A DNA stretch of 64,000 nt from Antarctobacter aquimaris (GCF_900184945.1 NZ_FXYF01000007.1:217918-281917), one strand, 5' to 3'. Positions 44,937-56,542 are shown, counted from the stretch's first letter. Numbers and translations: made by a program. The notes: a model not told the origin generated them from the letters alone.

Positions 44937-46223
44937 ATGACATTCAGGAACAACACGGCACTGGCGCTGGTGGCCGGCGGGCTGCTGGGGCTGCAAGGCA
45001 CCGCCGTCAGCGCGGCGGACCTCGAATTCTACTTTCCGGTCGGCGTGAACGCCCCGGCGGTGGAAACCATCCAGGCCCTGACCGACGAATGGGCCGCAGC
45101 AAACCCGCAGCACAACGTCAAGGCGGTCTATGCCGGCAACTACGAAGAGACCACCACCAAGGCGCTGACCGCCGCCGCCGCGGGGGATCCGCCGCAGGTT
45201 GCCGTTCTGCTGGCGATCGACATCTTTACCCTGATCGAGGAAGGCGCCGTGGTGCCGATCTCGGACATCGCGGATTCGCCCGAAGAGCAGGAATGGCTGG
45301 CCGGCTTCTACGAAGGCTTCATGAACGACACCAAGTTCGACGGCAAGATCTACTCGGTGCCGTTCCAGCGCTCGACGCCGGTGTTCTACTACAACAAGGA
45401 CGCCTTCCGCGAGGCCGGGCTGGACCCCGAAGCGCCGCCCAAGACCTGGGACGAGATGGTCGAGGTGGGCAAGAAGCTGACCAAGCGCGATGCCAACGGC
45501 AACGTCACCCAGTGGGGCACGCGGATTCCGAACCTCGGGCTGGCCGGGGCCTGGATGTTCGGCGGCCTGGTGATCTCCAAGGGTGACGTGCTGTCGACCG
45601 AAACGGGCACCGAGGCGCGCATCAACACGCCGGCGGCCATCGCCTCGCTGGAGTTCATGCAGCGGCTGGCGGCCGAGGGTGTGATGGCGCCGGGCGGCAT
45701 TTCCTGGGGTGACACGCCCAAGGCCTTTCTCGAAGGACAGACCGCCTCGATGTGGACCTCGACCGGCAACCTCGCCTTCGTGAACTCCAACGCGACCTTC
45801 GACTGGGGCGTCGGCTTCCTGCCCGGCGGCGACGGTCCGGGCGCGCCCGTGGGCGGCGGCAACTTCTACATCTTCTCCAACACCACTCCGGACGAACAGG
45901 AGGCGGCGCTGGACTTCATCAAGTTCATGACCTCGCCCGAGGCGGCGGCACGCTGGAGCATCGCCACCGGCTATGTCGCGCCGCGCCCCGACACCTGGGA
46001 AACCCAGGTGATGAAGGACTATGCCGCGGAACTGCCGCAGGCACTGGTCGCACTTGAGCAACTGCCCTACGCCGAGCGCGAGTTCGCCACCTTCCAGCGC
46101 TCCAAGGTCACGCAGTACCTGGTGGAGGCCATCGAGGGTGTCGTCACCGGCAGCAAGGACCCGGCCGCCGCCGTGGCCGAGGCCCAGGAAAAGGCCGACG
46201 CGGTCCTCAAGGACTACCGCTAA
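44937..46223 (+). CDS. ABC transporter solute-binding protein (UgpB-like)
   Basis: 428 aa. Signal peptide ending AVSA; mature start ADLEFYFPVGVNAPAVETIQ. The fold and motifs (FQRSTPVFYYNKDAF, KTWDEMVEVGKKLTK, FLPGGDGPGAPVGGGNFYIF) are those of the family 1 binding proteins closest to UgpB, which bind glycerol-3-phosphate or glycerophosphodiesters. GGGAGGA precedes the ATG. Neighbouring phosphodiesterase and phosphatase support a phosphorylated ligand. Confidence 0.9.
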   Translation: MTFRNNTALALVAGGLLGLQGTAVSAADLEFYFPVGVNAPAVETIQALTDEWAAANPQHNVKAVYAGNYEETTTKALTAAAAGDPPQVAVLLAIDIFTLIEEGAVVPISDIADSPEEQEWLAGFYEGFMNDTKFDGKIYSVPFQRSTPVFYYNKDAFREAGLDPEAPPKTWDEMVEVGKKLTKRDANGNVTQWGTRIPNLGLAGAWMFGGLVISKGDVLSTETGTEARINTPAAIASLEFMQRLAAEGVMAPGGISWGDTPKAFLEGQTASMWTSTGNLAFVNSNATFDWGVGFLPGGDGPGAPVGGGNFYIFSNTTPDEQEAALDFIKFMTSPEAAARWSIATGYVAPRPDTWETQVMKDYAAELPQALVALEQLPYAEREFATFQRSKVTQYLVEAIEGVVTGSKDPAAAVAEAQEKADAVLKDYR

Positions 46224-46230
46224 GCCCCCC

Positions 46231-46261
46231 GGCGCGCGCCCCGACGATCCGGGCGCGCGCC
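46231..46261 (+). promoter_or_regulatory. strong stem-loop between binding-protein and permease genes
   Basis: GGCGCGCGCCC, nine-base loop, GGGCGCGCGCC: a perfect 11-bp GC stem without T-run. Such structures stabilise the upstream mRNA and lower permease expression. Confidence 0.75.
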
Positions 46262-46307
46262 CACCCCATCCCCTTCAAGCCCCGGCACCAGCGGAGAGAC
46301 GGAAACC

Positions 46308-47183
46308 ATGAACAAGCGATTGCCCTGGGGTCTCGGCTTTGTCCTGCTGGTGATCCCGTGCAGCCTGCTGGTGGCCTTCACGCATTACCCCGCGATCAAG
46401 GCGCTGGTGAACTCGCTGTGGAACAACTCCAGTTCCTTCCGCCCGTCGCGCTTTGTCGGGCTGGACAACTACCGCGCGCTGATGGACGACGACCGGCTGG
46501 CGCAGGTTCTGATCAACAGCGCGATCTACGCCATCGGCACCGTGCCGCTGGCGATCGGCCTGTCGATCGGCATGGCGCTGCTGGTCAATTCGAAACTTCC
46601 CGGCACCTGGCTGATGCGGCTGTCGTTCTTCATGCCGACCATGCTGCCGCTGGTCGCCGTCGCCAACATCTGGCTGTTCTTCTACGCGCCGGGCATCGGC
46701 CTCGCCTCGCAGATACTGTCGGTCTTCGGGCTGCCCTCGATCAACTTCCTCGGCCGCACCGATACCTCGCTGGTATCGATGATGGTGGTGGCGATCTGGA
46801 AGGAGGCGGGCCTGTTCATGATCTTCTACCTGGCCGCGCTGCAAAGCATCCCGGCCAACCTCAAGGACGCCGCGCGGCTCGAAGGTGCGGGGGCGGTGCG
46901 GGTCTTCTGGGATGTGGTGCTGCCGCTCTTGCGCCCGACGACGATCTTTGTCGCGGTCAACGCGCTGATCAACGCCTTTCGCCTGGTTGACCACATCATC
47001 GTCATGACGCGGGGCGGCCCCAACAATTCCAGCGCCTTGCTGCTGTACTACGTCTACGAAGTGACCTTCGGCCACCGCGACTTTGCCTATGGTGCGACGC
47101 TGACCGTGCTCATGGTGTTGATCCTGGGCGTGCTGGCGGCCTTCCAGTTCTGGGTGCTCAACAGAAAGGCGCATTACCAATGA
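46308..47183 (+). CDS. ABC transporter permease (UgpA type)
   Basis: 291 aa, six membrane helices starting at LGFVLLVIPCSLLVAFTHYP. The coupling EAA motif is LKDAARLEGAGAVRVFWDVV. Overlaps the next permease by ATGA. Confidence 0.93.
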   Translation: MNKRLPWGLGFVLLVIPCSLLVAFTHYPAIKALVNSLWNNSSSFRPSRFVGLDNYRALMDDDRLAQVLINSAIYAIGTVPLAIGLSIGMALLVNSKLPGTWLMRLSFFMPTMLPLVAVANIWLFFYAPGIGLASQILSVFGLPSINFLGRTDTSLVSMMVVAIWKEAGLFMIFYLAALQSIPANLKDAARLEGAGAVRVFWDVVLPLLRPTTIFVAVNALINAFRLVDHIIVMTRGGPNNSSALLLYYVYEVTFGHRDFAYGATLTVLMVLILGVLAAFQFWVLNRKAHYQ

Positions 47184-47992
47184 CCCGCGAGTTGAACCGC
47201 ATCCTGTTCGGCACGATGTCCGTCGTCCTGGCGGGGGTCTGGGGCCTGCCCTTCTTCTACTCGGTCTGGACCGCGTTTCATGACGAGATCTACGCCGCGA
47301 ACTTCAAGTGGGACGCGCCGATCGTCTTCGAGAACTTCGTCACCGCCTGGAACTCGGCGCCGTTTGCGCTGTACTTCGTCAACACTTTCATCCTGATCAC
47401 CATCGTTCTGGTGGCCAACTTCATCCTCTGCACACTGGTCGCCTATGCCTTCGTGCGCTACCGTTTTCGCTGGGCGGGGTTCCTGTTCAGCCTGGTGATG
47501 GTGCAGCTGCTGATTTCGCCCGAGATCCTGATCGTCGAGAACTACCGCACGCTGTCGCAGATCGGCCTCACGGACACGATCATCGGCATCGCGCTGCCTT
47601 ACCTGACTTCGGCCTTTGGCATCTTCCTGCTGCGGCAGACCTTCATGACGGTGCCCAAGTCACTGGACGAGGCCGCGCAGATCGAGGGGGCAGGGGCCTG
47701 GCGCGTGCTCTGGACGGTCTACGTGCCGCTGGCGCGGCCGATCTACCTGGCCTATGGCCTCGTGATGATCAGCTTTCACTGGAACAACTTCCTCTGGCCG
47801 CTGATCATCACCAACTCGCCCGAGGTGCGGCCGGTGACGGTGGGTCTCAGCGTCTTTGCCACGGTCGAAAGCGGCATCGAATGGTCGCTGGTCAATGCCG
47901 CGACGCTGATGACCACCGCGCCGCTGATCATCGCCTTCATCATTTTCCAACGGCAGTTCGTCGCCAACTTCATGCGCGCCGGGATCAAGTGA
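47180..47992 (+). CDS. ABC transporter permease (UgpE type)
   Basis: 270 aa, six helices starting at ILFGTMSVVLAGVWGLPFFY. EAA motif: LDEAAQIEGAGAWRVLWTVY. Partner of the preceding permease in a CUT1-type importer. Confidence 0.93.
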   Translation: MTRELNRILFGTMSVVLAGVWGLPFFYSVWTAFHDEIYAANFKWDAPIVFENFVTAWNSAPFALYFVNTFILITIVLVANFILCTLVAYAFVRYRFRWAGFLFSLVMVQLLISPEILIVENYRTLSQIGLTDTIIGIALPYLTSAFGIFLLRQTFMTVPKSLDEAAQIEGAGAWRVLWTVYVPLARPIYLAYGLVMISFHWNNFLWPLIITNSPEVRPVTVGLSVFATVESGIEWSLVNAATLMTTAPLIIAFIIFQRQFVANFMRAGIK

Positions 47993-48038
47993 CCGTCCCG
48001 CAAGGGCGGCTTTCGATGAACAGGGAACGGACAGCACA

Positions 48039-48845
48039 ATGCGATTTGCCCAGGTATCCGATCTGCACCTCTGCCGGCACCCCGACCGGATCGAGGCGCT
48101 GCGCGACGACACGCCCGCCATCGTCGCGGCGCTGGCCCGCGACCTGCGGCGCATTGCCGGCATCCTCGACTGCGTGATCGTCGCCGGGGACCTGACCGAC
48201 GACGCACACGACGAGTCCTTTGCCCAGTTCGAGGAGATGTTCGCCGGGATCGGCGTGCCGGTCTTCACCATCCCGGGCAACCATGACGGCCCCGCCGCCT
48301 ATCATGACCGCAAGACGCGCAGCGCCTTCCTGCGCGGGGCGGACATCGCCGGGCGGATCGTGCAGGTCGGTGGCGTGCGGCTGCTGGGGATCGACACCTG
48401 CCTTGAAGGGATGACCACGGGCGCGGTGTCGGAACAGGCGCTAGACACGGTGGCCGGGGCGCTGGACGCGCCGCAGGACGGCCCGCTGGTGATCGTGATG
48501 CACCACCCGCCGTTCGTGCCGGGGCAGCGCGTGTACGACGAAATCTCGGTCATAGAGGGCGCCGCGCGCTTTGCCGCGCTGCTGGAGGGGGCCGCACACA
48601 AGCCCACGATCCTCTGCGGCCACATCCACCGGCCCTATACCGCGCTGGTCCACGGCACGCTCTGCCTCGCCGCCGGCACGCCGGTGGCGCCCTTTGCCGC
48701 GCCGCTGCCCTTTGGCGACGGCGACATCGCGCCGTCGGACGAGGCCTATGCCTACCTCGTTCACCAGGTCGGCGCGGACGGCGCCCATGTCCTCACGACC
48801 CGGAGCGTCCCTCCGGGGGCGAGCGGGGCGCGCGATGCTGGATGA
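48039..48845 (+). CDS. calcineurin-like phosphodiesterase (GpdQ-like)
   Basis: 268 aa metallophosphoesterase with all five metal motifs: FAQVSDLHL, VIVAGDLTDDA, IPGNHDG, VMHHPPF and LCGHIHRPY. Most like cyclic-AMP phosphodiesterase or GpdQ glycerophosphodiesterase. Follows the importer by 46 bases; it could split an imported phosphodiester. Its 3' end overlaps the next gene by 11 bases. Confidence 0.88.
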   Translation: MRFAQVSDLHLCRHPDRIEALRDDTPAIVAALARDLRRIAGILDCVIVAGDLTDDAHDESFAQFEEMFAGIGVPVFTIPGNHDGPAAYHDRKTRSAFLRGADIAGRIVQVGGVRLLGIDTCLEGMTTGAVSEQALDTVAGALDAPQDGPLVIVMHHPPFVPGQRVYDEISVIEGAARFAALLEGAAHKPTILCGHIHRPYTALVHGTLCLAAGTPVAPFAAPLPFGDGDIAPSDEAYAYLVHQVGADGAHVLTTRSVPPGASGARDAG

Positions 48846-49680
48846 CCGCACCACGGACGACCTGATCGAGGCGGTGCGGGACACCGCGCGGCGCGAGATC
48901 ATGACCCGGTTCCGCCGGTTGTCACCGGACGAGATCGCCACCAAGTCCGGTCCGCACGACCTGGTGACCGAGGCCGACATCGCCGCCGAACGCGCGCTGG
49001 AGCGCGCCATCGCGCAGATCCTGCCGCAGGCCGCCGTGATCGGTGAGGAACGGGTGTCGCGAGAGCCCGCAGCACTGGACAGGCTGGCCGAGGCAGAGCT
49101 GTGCGTCATCCTCGACCCGGTCGACGGTACGGCGAATTTCGCGGCCGGGCTGGCCCTGTTCGGCATGATCGTCGCGGTGGTCGCCCGGGGCGAGACGGTG
49201 CTGGGCCTGCTCTACGATCCTGTCGTGGATGACTGGATCCTGGCACGGCGCGGCGAAGGCGCGTGGCTGGCGGGGGCGGGGCGCGCGCCCGCGCGCCTGT
49301 CGGCCAGCGGCGCGCGGCAGGTGGCGCACAGCACCGGCCTGGTGCCGCTGAACTCGCTGCCACCGGGACAGCGCGCGCCGGTCATGGCCCGGTTCGAAGG
49401 CGCCGGCCAGGTATTGGACCTGCGCTGCTCATGCCACGACTACCGCCTGCTGGCGACCGGCGAGGCGGACTTCATGGTGTCCTCCGGGCTGAACCCCTGG
49501 GACCACGCGGCCGGTCAGCTGGTGGTGCAGGAGGCGGGCGGCTGGTCCGCCGTCGGGGGCGACACGCCCTATTCACCCTTGATGCGGCAGGGCAACATGG
49601 TCGCCGCCGCGACCGAACAGCTGGGGGTCGAGGTGTCGGAGGCCTATTTCCCCGGCCGGCGCAGGCAGACCCATGGCTGA
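48835..49680 (+). CDS. inositol-monophosphatase-family phosphatase
   Basis: 281 aa. Metal-binding motifs: IGEERVSRE, ILDPVDGTANFAAG and NPWDHAAGQLVVQEAGG. The family dephosphorylates inositol phosphate, histidinol phosphate or similar. Overlap with the phosphodiesterase suggests they act in sequence: diester to monoester to free sugar alcohol. Confidence 0.9.
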   Translation: MLDDRTTDDLIEAVRDTARREIMTRFRRLSPDEIATKSGPHDLVTEADIAAERALERAIAQILPQAAVIGEERVSREPAALDRLAEAELCVILDPVDGTANFAAGLALFGMIVAVVARGETVLGLLYDPVVDDWILARRGEGAWLAGAGRAPARLSASGARQVAHSTGLVPLNSLPPGQRAPVMARFEGAGQVLDLRCSCHDYRLLATGEADFMVSSGLNPWDHAAGQLVVQEAGGWSAVGGDTPYSPLMRQGNMVAAATEQLGVEVSEAYFPGRRRQTHG

Positions 49681-49722
49681 GCCGGGCACGTCCTTGGCGC
49701 AGGGCAGGGCGGAGGGCCGATC

Positions 49723-51366
49723 ATGCTCTTCGTGCTGAACATCGCCAGCGCCGCGGCGCTGCTGGTCTGGGCGGTGCGGCTGGTCCGCACCGGGTTCGAA
49801 CGGGCTTTTGGCGCGCAGATGCGCGTCTGGCTGAGGCATTCCACGTCGAACCGGCTGCGCGCGGCGCTCTGCGGCACGGTCGCCGCGATCCTGCTGCAAA
49901 GCTCGACCGCCGTCGCGGTGATGATGGCGGGGTTCGTTTCGGCCGGCAGCATCGGCGGGGTGTCGGCGCTGGCCATGCTGCTGGGGGCGGACCTCGGCTC
50001 GGCCATCGTGGCGCTGGTGCTGAACTCGGGGCTCTCGGCCGTGGCGCCGGTGCTGATGCTGGCGGGGGTGCTGATCTTCTTGCGCAGCCAGCGCCGCGCG
50101 GCGCGGCAGATCGGGCGCGTGCTGATCGGGCTGGCGCTGATCTTCGTCTCGCTGGACCTGATCCGCGCGGCCAGCGCGCCGCTGGTCGACAGCCCCGGCG
50201 CGCGCACCCTGATGACCTATTTCGCCAGCGACCTGCTGACCGCCTTCGCGGTCTCGGCGCTGTTCGCCTGGCTGGTGCATTCCAGCGTGGCCGCCGTCCT
50301 GCTGTACGCCACCATGGCGGCGCAGGGCATCCTGCCGATGGAGGCGGCGCTGGCGATGGTTCTGGGCGCGAACTTCGGCGGCTGCGTCATCGCGCTGCTG
50401 TTGACGCTGAACGCCGATGTCACCGTGCGCCGGGTGGTCTGGTCCAACCTCGCGCTGCGCGGCGGCGGTGCCCTGCTGGTGCTCTACGGACTGTCGGTGC
50501 TGGACCAGCCGCCCGGCTGGCTGGGCGATGCGCCCGGTCAGGCGGCGCTGCACCTGCACCTGGCTTTCAACGCGCTGGTCCTGGTGGCCTGCGTGCCGCT
50601 GGTCGGGGTCATCCACCGGCTGGCGCAGAGGGTGCTGCCGGACACGGTGTCTGACAGTGCCGCCACCCGGCACCAGAGCGCGCTCGACCCCGAGGCGCTG
50701 GCCCACCCCAAGCGCGCCCTGTCCTGCGCCACCCGCGAACTGGTGCACCTGAGCGGCATCGTCGAGGGCATGTTCCGCCAGTCCATGGCCCTGTTCGATG
50801 CCTACGACGAGTCGGCGGCGACGCGCATCACCGAGGCCAACGCCCAGGTAGAGCGGATCTCGCTGAACCTGCGCATCTACCTGGCCGACATCCGCGCCGA
50901 CGATGCGCGCGACCAGATCGTCGCCCGCGCCTTCGACCTCGTGGGCACCGGCGTCAACCTGGAGGCCGCCGCCGATGTCATCGCCCGCAACATGGTGCAG
51001 CTTGCGGCGCAGAAGGACTTGGAAAAGCTGCGCTTTTCCGACGAGGGCCGCAAGGAGCTGACCGAGTTCCACGACACCGTGCTGCGCAACGTGCAACTGG
51101 CCGTCTCGGTGCTGATGAACGGCGATCCCGCGCTGGCCGAGACGCTGGTCGAACAGAAGGACAAGGTGCGCGACATGGCCCGCACGCTGGAGGCGCGGCA
51201 CCTGCTGCGGTTGCAGCAGGGCGCGGTGGACACGCTGCGAACCAGCGGCATCCACCTCGACCTGCTGCGCGCGATCAAGACCGTGAACGCGTCCTTTGCC
51301 ATGATCGCCTACCCGGTGCTGAACGAAAGCGGCAAGCTGCTGAAAAGCCGGCTGGCCTCGGGCTGA
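49723..51366 (+). CDS. Na/Pi cotransporter family protein (NptA type)
   Basis: 547 aa. Two inverted membrane repeats: LLQSSTAVAVMMAGFVSAGS (QSS motif) and LVHSSVAAVLLYATMAAQGI (HSS in place of QSS). The C-terminal 200 residues are a PhoU-like helical domain (LSGIVEGMFRQSMALFDAYD, ARTLEARHLLRLQQGAVDTL). It would move phosphate with sodium, possibly exporting phosphate released by the two upstream enzymes. Confidence 0.9.
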   Translation: MLFVLNIASAAALLVWAVRLVRTGFERAFGAQMRVWLRHSTSNRLRAALCGTVAAILLQSSTAVAVMMAGFVSAGSIGGVSALAMLLGADLGSAIVALVLNSGLSAVAPVLMLAGVLIFLRSQRRAARQIGRVLIGLALIFVSLDLIRAASAPLVDSPGARTLMTYFASDLLTAFAVSALFAWLVHSSVAAVLLYATMAAQGILPMEAALAMVLGANFGGCVIALLLTLNADVTVRRVVWSNLALRGGGALLVLYGLSVLDQPPGWLGDAPGQAALHLHLAFNALVLVACVPLVGVIHRLAQRVLPDTVSDSAATRHQSALDPEALAHPKRALSCATRELVHLSGIVEGMFRQSMALFDAYDESAATRITEANAQVERISLNLRIYLADIRADDARDQIVARAFDLVGTGVNLEAAADVIARNMVQLAAQKDLEKLRFSDEGRKELTEFHDTVLRNVQLAVSVLMNGDPALAETLVEQKDKVRDMARTLEARHLLRLQQGAVDTLRTSGIHLDLLRAIKTVNASFAMIAYPVLNESGKLLKSRLASG

Positions 51367-53062
<1,696 letters not shown>

Positions 53063-53069
53063 GCTCTCC

Positions 53070-54317
53070 CTAGCCGCGCGACGCGACGGAGGACTGGTAG
53101 GCGTTCAGACCGGCGATCAGCCCGGCGCCGGTCGGCACACCCATCCTGTCGCAGAACTCGGCCCAGACGGCGGCATAGGGCAGGTCCTTCAGTTCCTCGG
53201 TCAGGATCAGCCGGGTGCTGTGGTCGAGGTCGTGTTCGGCCTGTTGCAACCGGGCGCGGGGCAGCAGCAGCGCGCGCAGCAGCGCCTTTTGCATGTTGCG
53301 CACACCGATCACCCAGGCGGCGGTGCGGCTGATCGTGGCGTCGAAGAAGTCCAGCCCGATGCGGGTCTTGCCCAGCAGGTCGGCAAAGACCAGTTCCTGC
53401 GCCATTTGGAGGATGTCGTCGTTCAGCAGGATTACATGGTCGCTGTCCCAGCGCATCGGCCGCGAGACATGCAGCAGGATCTCGTCGACCGAGAGTGAAA
53501 CCGACGACAGCTTGTCGGCGATGTTCTCGGTCGGATGGAAATGCCCCATGTCGAGGCACAGCAGGGTGCCCTTGCGGATCGCGTAACCGAGATAGAATTC
53601 GTGGCTGCCGACGGTGCAGGCCTCGACCCCGATGCCGAACAGCTTGGATTCCACGGCGTCGCGCATGTGGCGCGGGTCCTGCGGCGGGCTCAGCATCTCG
53701 TCCAGCGAGGCCTCCAGCCGCCGCCGCGCCGCCATCCGGTCGACCGGGGTGTCCTTGTAGCCGTCCGGCACCCAGATGTTGTTGACCGCCGGCGAGCCGA
53801 GCGCCTCGCCGATCCGGGCGGCGATGTCGCGGCTGCGGCGGCCGTGTTCGATCCAGAAGTCGCGGATGCCCTTGTCGGGGTGGCTCAGGGTCAGGTTGTC
53901 GTCGGCCCTGGGGTGGGCAAAGAAGGTCGGGTTGAAATCCAGCCCGATGCCCTGCTGGCGGGCCCAGTCGACCCAGGGCTCAAAGTGCCGGTACTCGATC
54001 TCGTCGCGGTCGGGGGTCTCGTCGGTGTCGAGGTAGAAGGCGTGCAGGTTCAGCCGGTGTCGGCCGGGGATCTGCGCATAGGCGAATTCGAGGTCGGCGC
54101 GCAGCTCGGCGGGGGTGCGGGCGCGGCCGGGGTAGTTGCCGGTCGCCTGGATGCCGCCGCCCGAGTTGCCTTTGCGCGTCTCGAAGCCGACGACATCGTC
54201 GCCCTGCCAGCAATGCACCGAGATCGGGATAGCGGCCAGCGCGGTCATCGCCGCCTCGGTGTCGGCGCCCCATTCGGCAAATGTCTCGCGCGCGGCGTCA
54301 TAGGCTCTGGTCGTCAT
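53070..54317 (-). CDS. rhaA: L-rhamnose isomerase (RhaA type)
   Basis: 415 aa, converts L-rhamnose to L-rhamnulose. Very close to the enterobacterial type: ISVHCWQGDDVVGFE, IQATGNYPGRARTPAELRAD, LDFNPTFFAHPRADD, WVPDGYKDTPVDR, LDMGHFHPTENIADKLSSVS, HVSRPMRWDSDHV and IGLDFFDATISRTAAWVIG. Metal ligands (Glu, Asp, His) lie in ESKLFGIG, GHFHPTE and DSDHV. The rhizobial clusters I recall carry a different RhaI type. Follows the fused aldolase gene on the same strand. Confidence 0.95.
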   Translation of the reverse strand: MTTRAYDAARETFAEWGADTEAAMTALAAIPISVHCWQGDDVVGFETRKGNSGGGIQATGNYPGRARTPAELRADLEFAYAQIPGRHRLNLHAFYLDTDETPDRDEIEYRHFEPWVDWARQQGIGLDFNPTFFAHPRADDNLTLSHPDKGIRDFWIEHGRRSRDIAARIGEALGSPAVNNIWVPDGYKDTPVDRMAARRRLEASLDEMLSPPQDPRHMRDAVESKLFGIGVEACTVGSHEFYLGYAIRKGTLLCLDMGHFHPTENIADKLSSVSLSVDEILLHVSRPMRWDSDHVILLNDDILQMAQELVFADLLGKTRIGLDFFDATISRTAAWVIGVRNMQKALLRALLLPRARLQQAEHDLDHSTRLILTEELKDLPYAAVWAEFCDRMGVPTGAGLIAGLNAYQSSVASRG

Positions 54318-54368
54318 CGTCTTGCTCCTGTGCGCGGGCGGTGCCCGCTGGATGCCCGGCGCGGGCGG

Positions 54369-56471
54369 TCAGCGGGTAAAGGCTTCCTTGTTGCCCGCAT
54401 CCACGTTGAGGATGTTGCCGGTCGACTTGGCCGACAGGTCGGAGGCCAGGAAATAGGCCGCCTCGGCGATGTCCTCGGGCAGGACCGACCGTTTCAGCAG
54501 CGAGCGTTGGCGGTACATCTCTTCCAGCCCCTCCTTGTCGGTCTTGTAGGTGTCGGCGCGCTGCTCCAGCCATTCGCCCTCCCAGATCTTGGACCCGCGC
54601 AGCACGGCATCCGGGTTGACCACGTTCACCCGGATGCCCGCCTCGGCCCCCTCGAGCGCGAGACAGCGGGCCAGGTGGATCTCCGAGGCCTTGGCGGTGC
54701 AATAGGCGGCGGCGTTGGGGCTGGCGGCGAGACCGTTCTTGGAGGCGACAAAGACCACCGAGCCGCCGATGCCCTGCCTGCGGAACAGCCTGAAGGCCTC
54801 GCGCGAGACCAGGAAATAGCCGGTCGACAGGATGTCCATGTTGCGCTGCCACAGTGCCAGCGTGGTCTCCTCCACCGGCGCCGAAGAGGCGATGCCCGCG
54901 TTCGACACCAGGATGTCGGCCCCGCCAAAGGCGACAGCGATCTCGTCAAAGGCGTGCGCGACGGCGGTCTCGTCGGTCACGTTCATGGTCACGGTGCGCA
55001 CCATGTCATTGCCATAGCGTTGCACCAGGCGGTCGGACACGGCCTTCAGGCTGCTCTCGTCGATGTCGGCCAGCATCACGCAGGCGCCTTCGGAGAGGTA
55101 TTTCTCGGCCGTGGCGCTGCCGATCCCGCCTGCGCCGCCGGTGACCAGCGCCACGCGTCCCGCGAGGCTCTTGGGCTTCGGCATCCGTTGCAGCTTGGCC
55201 TCTTCCAGCAGCCAATACTCGATGTCGAAAGCCTCCTGTTCCGGCAGGCCGACATAGGTGCTGACCGAGGACGCGCCGCGCATCACGTTGATCGCATTGA
55301 CATAGAACTCGCCCGAGATCCGCGCGGTCGCCTTGTCGCGGGCAAAGGTGATCATGCCGACACCGGGCACCAGGTAGACCACCGCGTTGGGGTCGCGCAG
55401 GACAGGGGAGTCGTCATGCCGGCAGCGCGCGTAATAGGCGGCATAGTCCTCTCGGTAGGCGGCGACCTGCGCGGGCAGACCCTCCAGCACCGCGTCGAGG
55501 TTGTCGCGCGCCGGGTCGTAGGCGATGACCAGCGGGCGGATCTTGGTGCGCAGGAAATGGTCCGGGCAGGAGGTGCCCAACGCGGCCAGCGGCGCCATGT
55601 CGCGCGCGTTGACGAAGTCCAGCACCGCCTCGCTGTCGTTGAAATGGCCGACCATGTGATGGCTGCCCGAGACAAAGCCGCGGATCGCCGGCATCAGGCG
55701 GGCGGCGACGGCGCGCCGCGCCTCCGGCGGCAGGCTGTCATGGAGCGGACCGCCAAAGGCGGGCGTGCCGGCGGTGCGCTCGTCCAGCCAGCGGGTCGCG
55801 GTGTTGATGACGTCGATGGTGGTGTCGTAGCAGTCCCGCGGGGTGTCGGCCCAGGTGAACAGCCCGTGGCTTTCCAGCACGACGCCTTCGGCCTCGGGGT
55901 TTTCTTTGCAAAAGGCCTCCAGCCACAGCCCCAGCTCGTAGCCCGGCCGTTTCCACGGCAGCCAGCCGATGCGGCTGCCAAAGATCTCCTGTGTCAGCTG
56001 ACGCGAATTCTGCGCGGCGGCGATGGCGATGATCGCGTCGGCATGGACGTGGTCCACGTGCTTGCGCGGGACGTAGGCGTGCAGGGGGGTGTCGATCGAG
56101 GCGGCGCGCGGGTTCAGCCGAAAGGTGCAGTGCGGCAGGTAGCCGACCATCTCGTCCTCAAAGGCGACGCCGCGGTACAGCCCCTTCAGCGCGTGCAGCT
56201 TGTCCATGTAGAGGGTGGCGAAACCGTCCATCGTGATCGAGCCGATGTCGCCGCCCGAGCCCTTGACCCAGAGCACCTCGACCGTCTCGCCGGTCAGCGG
56301 GTCCCGTTCCATGACCTTGGCCGAGGTGTTGCCGCCGCCGTAGTTCGTCACGCGCTTGTCCGCGCCCAGGATGTTGGAGCGGTAGAGCAGCAATTCCGAT
56401 TCGGACATGCCCTGCGTGGCCTCCGCGTCCCAGCGGTTCTCAAGCAACTTGTTTCCTGACGTTTTCAGCAC
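54369..56471 (-). CDS. rhaD: bifunctional rhamnulose-1-phosphate aldolase / short-chain dehydrogenase
   Basis: 700 aa fusion. Residues about 1-410 are a class II aldolase domain (VTNYGGGNTSAKVMERDPLT, VLWVKGSGGDIGSI; metal His in HVDHVHADAIIAIAAAQ). Residues about 430-700 are a short-chain dehydrogenase (GRVALVTGGAGGIGSATAEK; SDR Tyr-Lys in AAYCTAKASE). It cleaves rhamnulose-1-phosphate and oxidises lactaldehyde. GTG start at 56471 with GGGAGG before it. This is the rhizobial RhaD form and makes the separate RhaD (52434-53062) redundant. Divergent from the rhaR operon. Confidence 0.93.
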   Translation of the reverse strand: MLKTSGNKLLENRWDAEATQGMSESELLLYRSNILGADKRVTNYGGGNTSAKVMERDPLTGETVEVLWVKGSGGDIGSITMDGFATLYMDKLHALKGLYRGVAFEDEMVGYLPHCTFRLNPRAASIDTPLHAYVPRKHVDHVHADAIIAIAAAQNSRQLTQEIFGSRIGWLPWKRPGYELGLWLEAFCKENPEAEGVVLESHGLFTWADTPRDCYDTTIDVINTATRWLDERTAGTPAFGGPLHDSLPPEARRAVAARLMPAIRGFVSGSHHMVGHFNDSEAVLDFVNARDMAPLAALGTSCPDHFLRTKIRPLVIAYDPARDNLDAVLEGLPAQVAAYREDYAAYYARCRHDDSPVLRDPNAVVYLVPGVGMITFARDKATARISGEFYVNAINVMRGASSVSTYVGLPEQEAFDIEYWLLEEAKLQRMPKPKSLAGRVALVTGGAGGIGSATAEKYLSEGACVMLADIDESSLKAVSDRLVQRYGNDMVRTVTMNVTDETAVAHAFDEIAVAFGGADILVSNAGIASSAPVEETTLALWQRNMDILSTGYFLVSREAFRLFRRQGIGGSVVFVASKNGLAASPNAAAYCTAKASEIHLARCLALEGAEAGIRVNVVNPDAVLRGSKIWEGEWLEQRADTYKTDKEGLEEMYRQRSLLKRSVLPEDIAEAAYFLASDLSAKSTGNILNVDAGNKEAFTR

Positions 56472-56542
56472 GGTGACCTCCCAAACGGCGCCGCGCGCCG
56501 GTGCAATTCTCCCGGTGACGATGCACCTCGGACACCGCTCTG

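Noticed and set aside
46231..46261. Possible terminator after the solute-binding protein gene
   Set aside because: The stem is very strong but lacks a T-run, and the permeases that must be co-expressed follow; kept as an mRNA-stability element instead.
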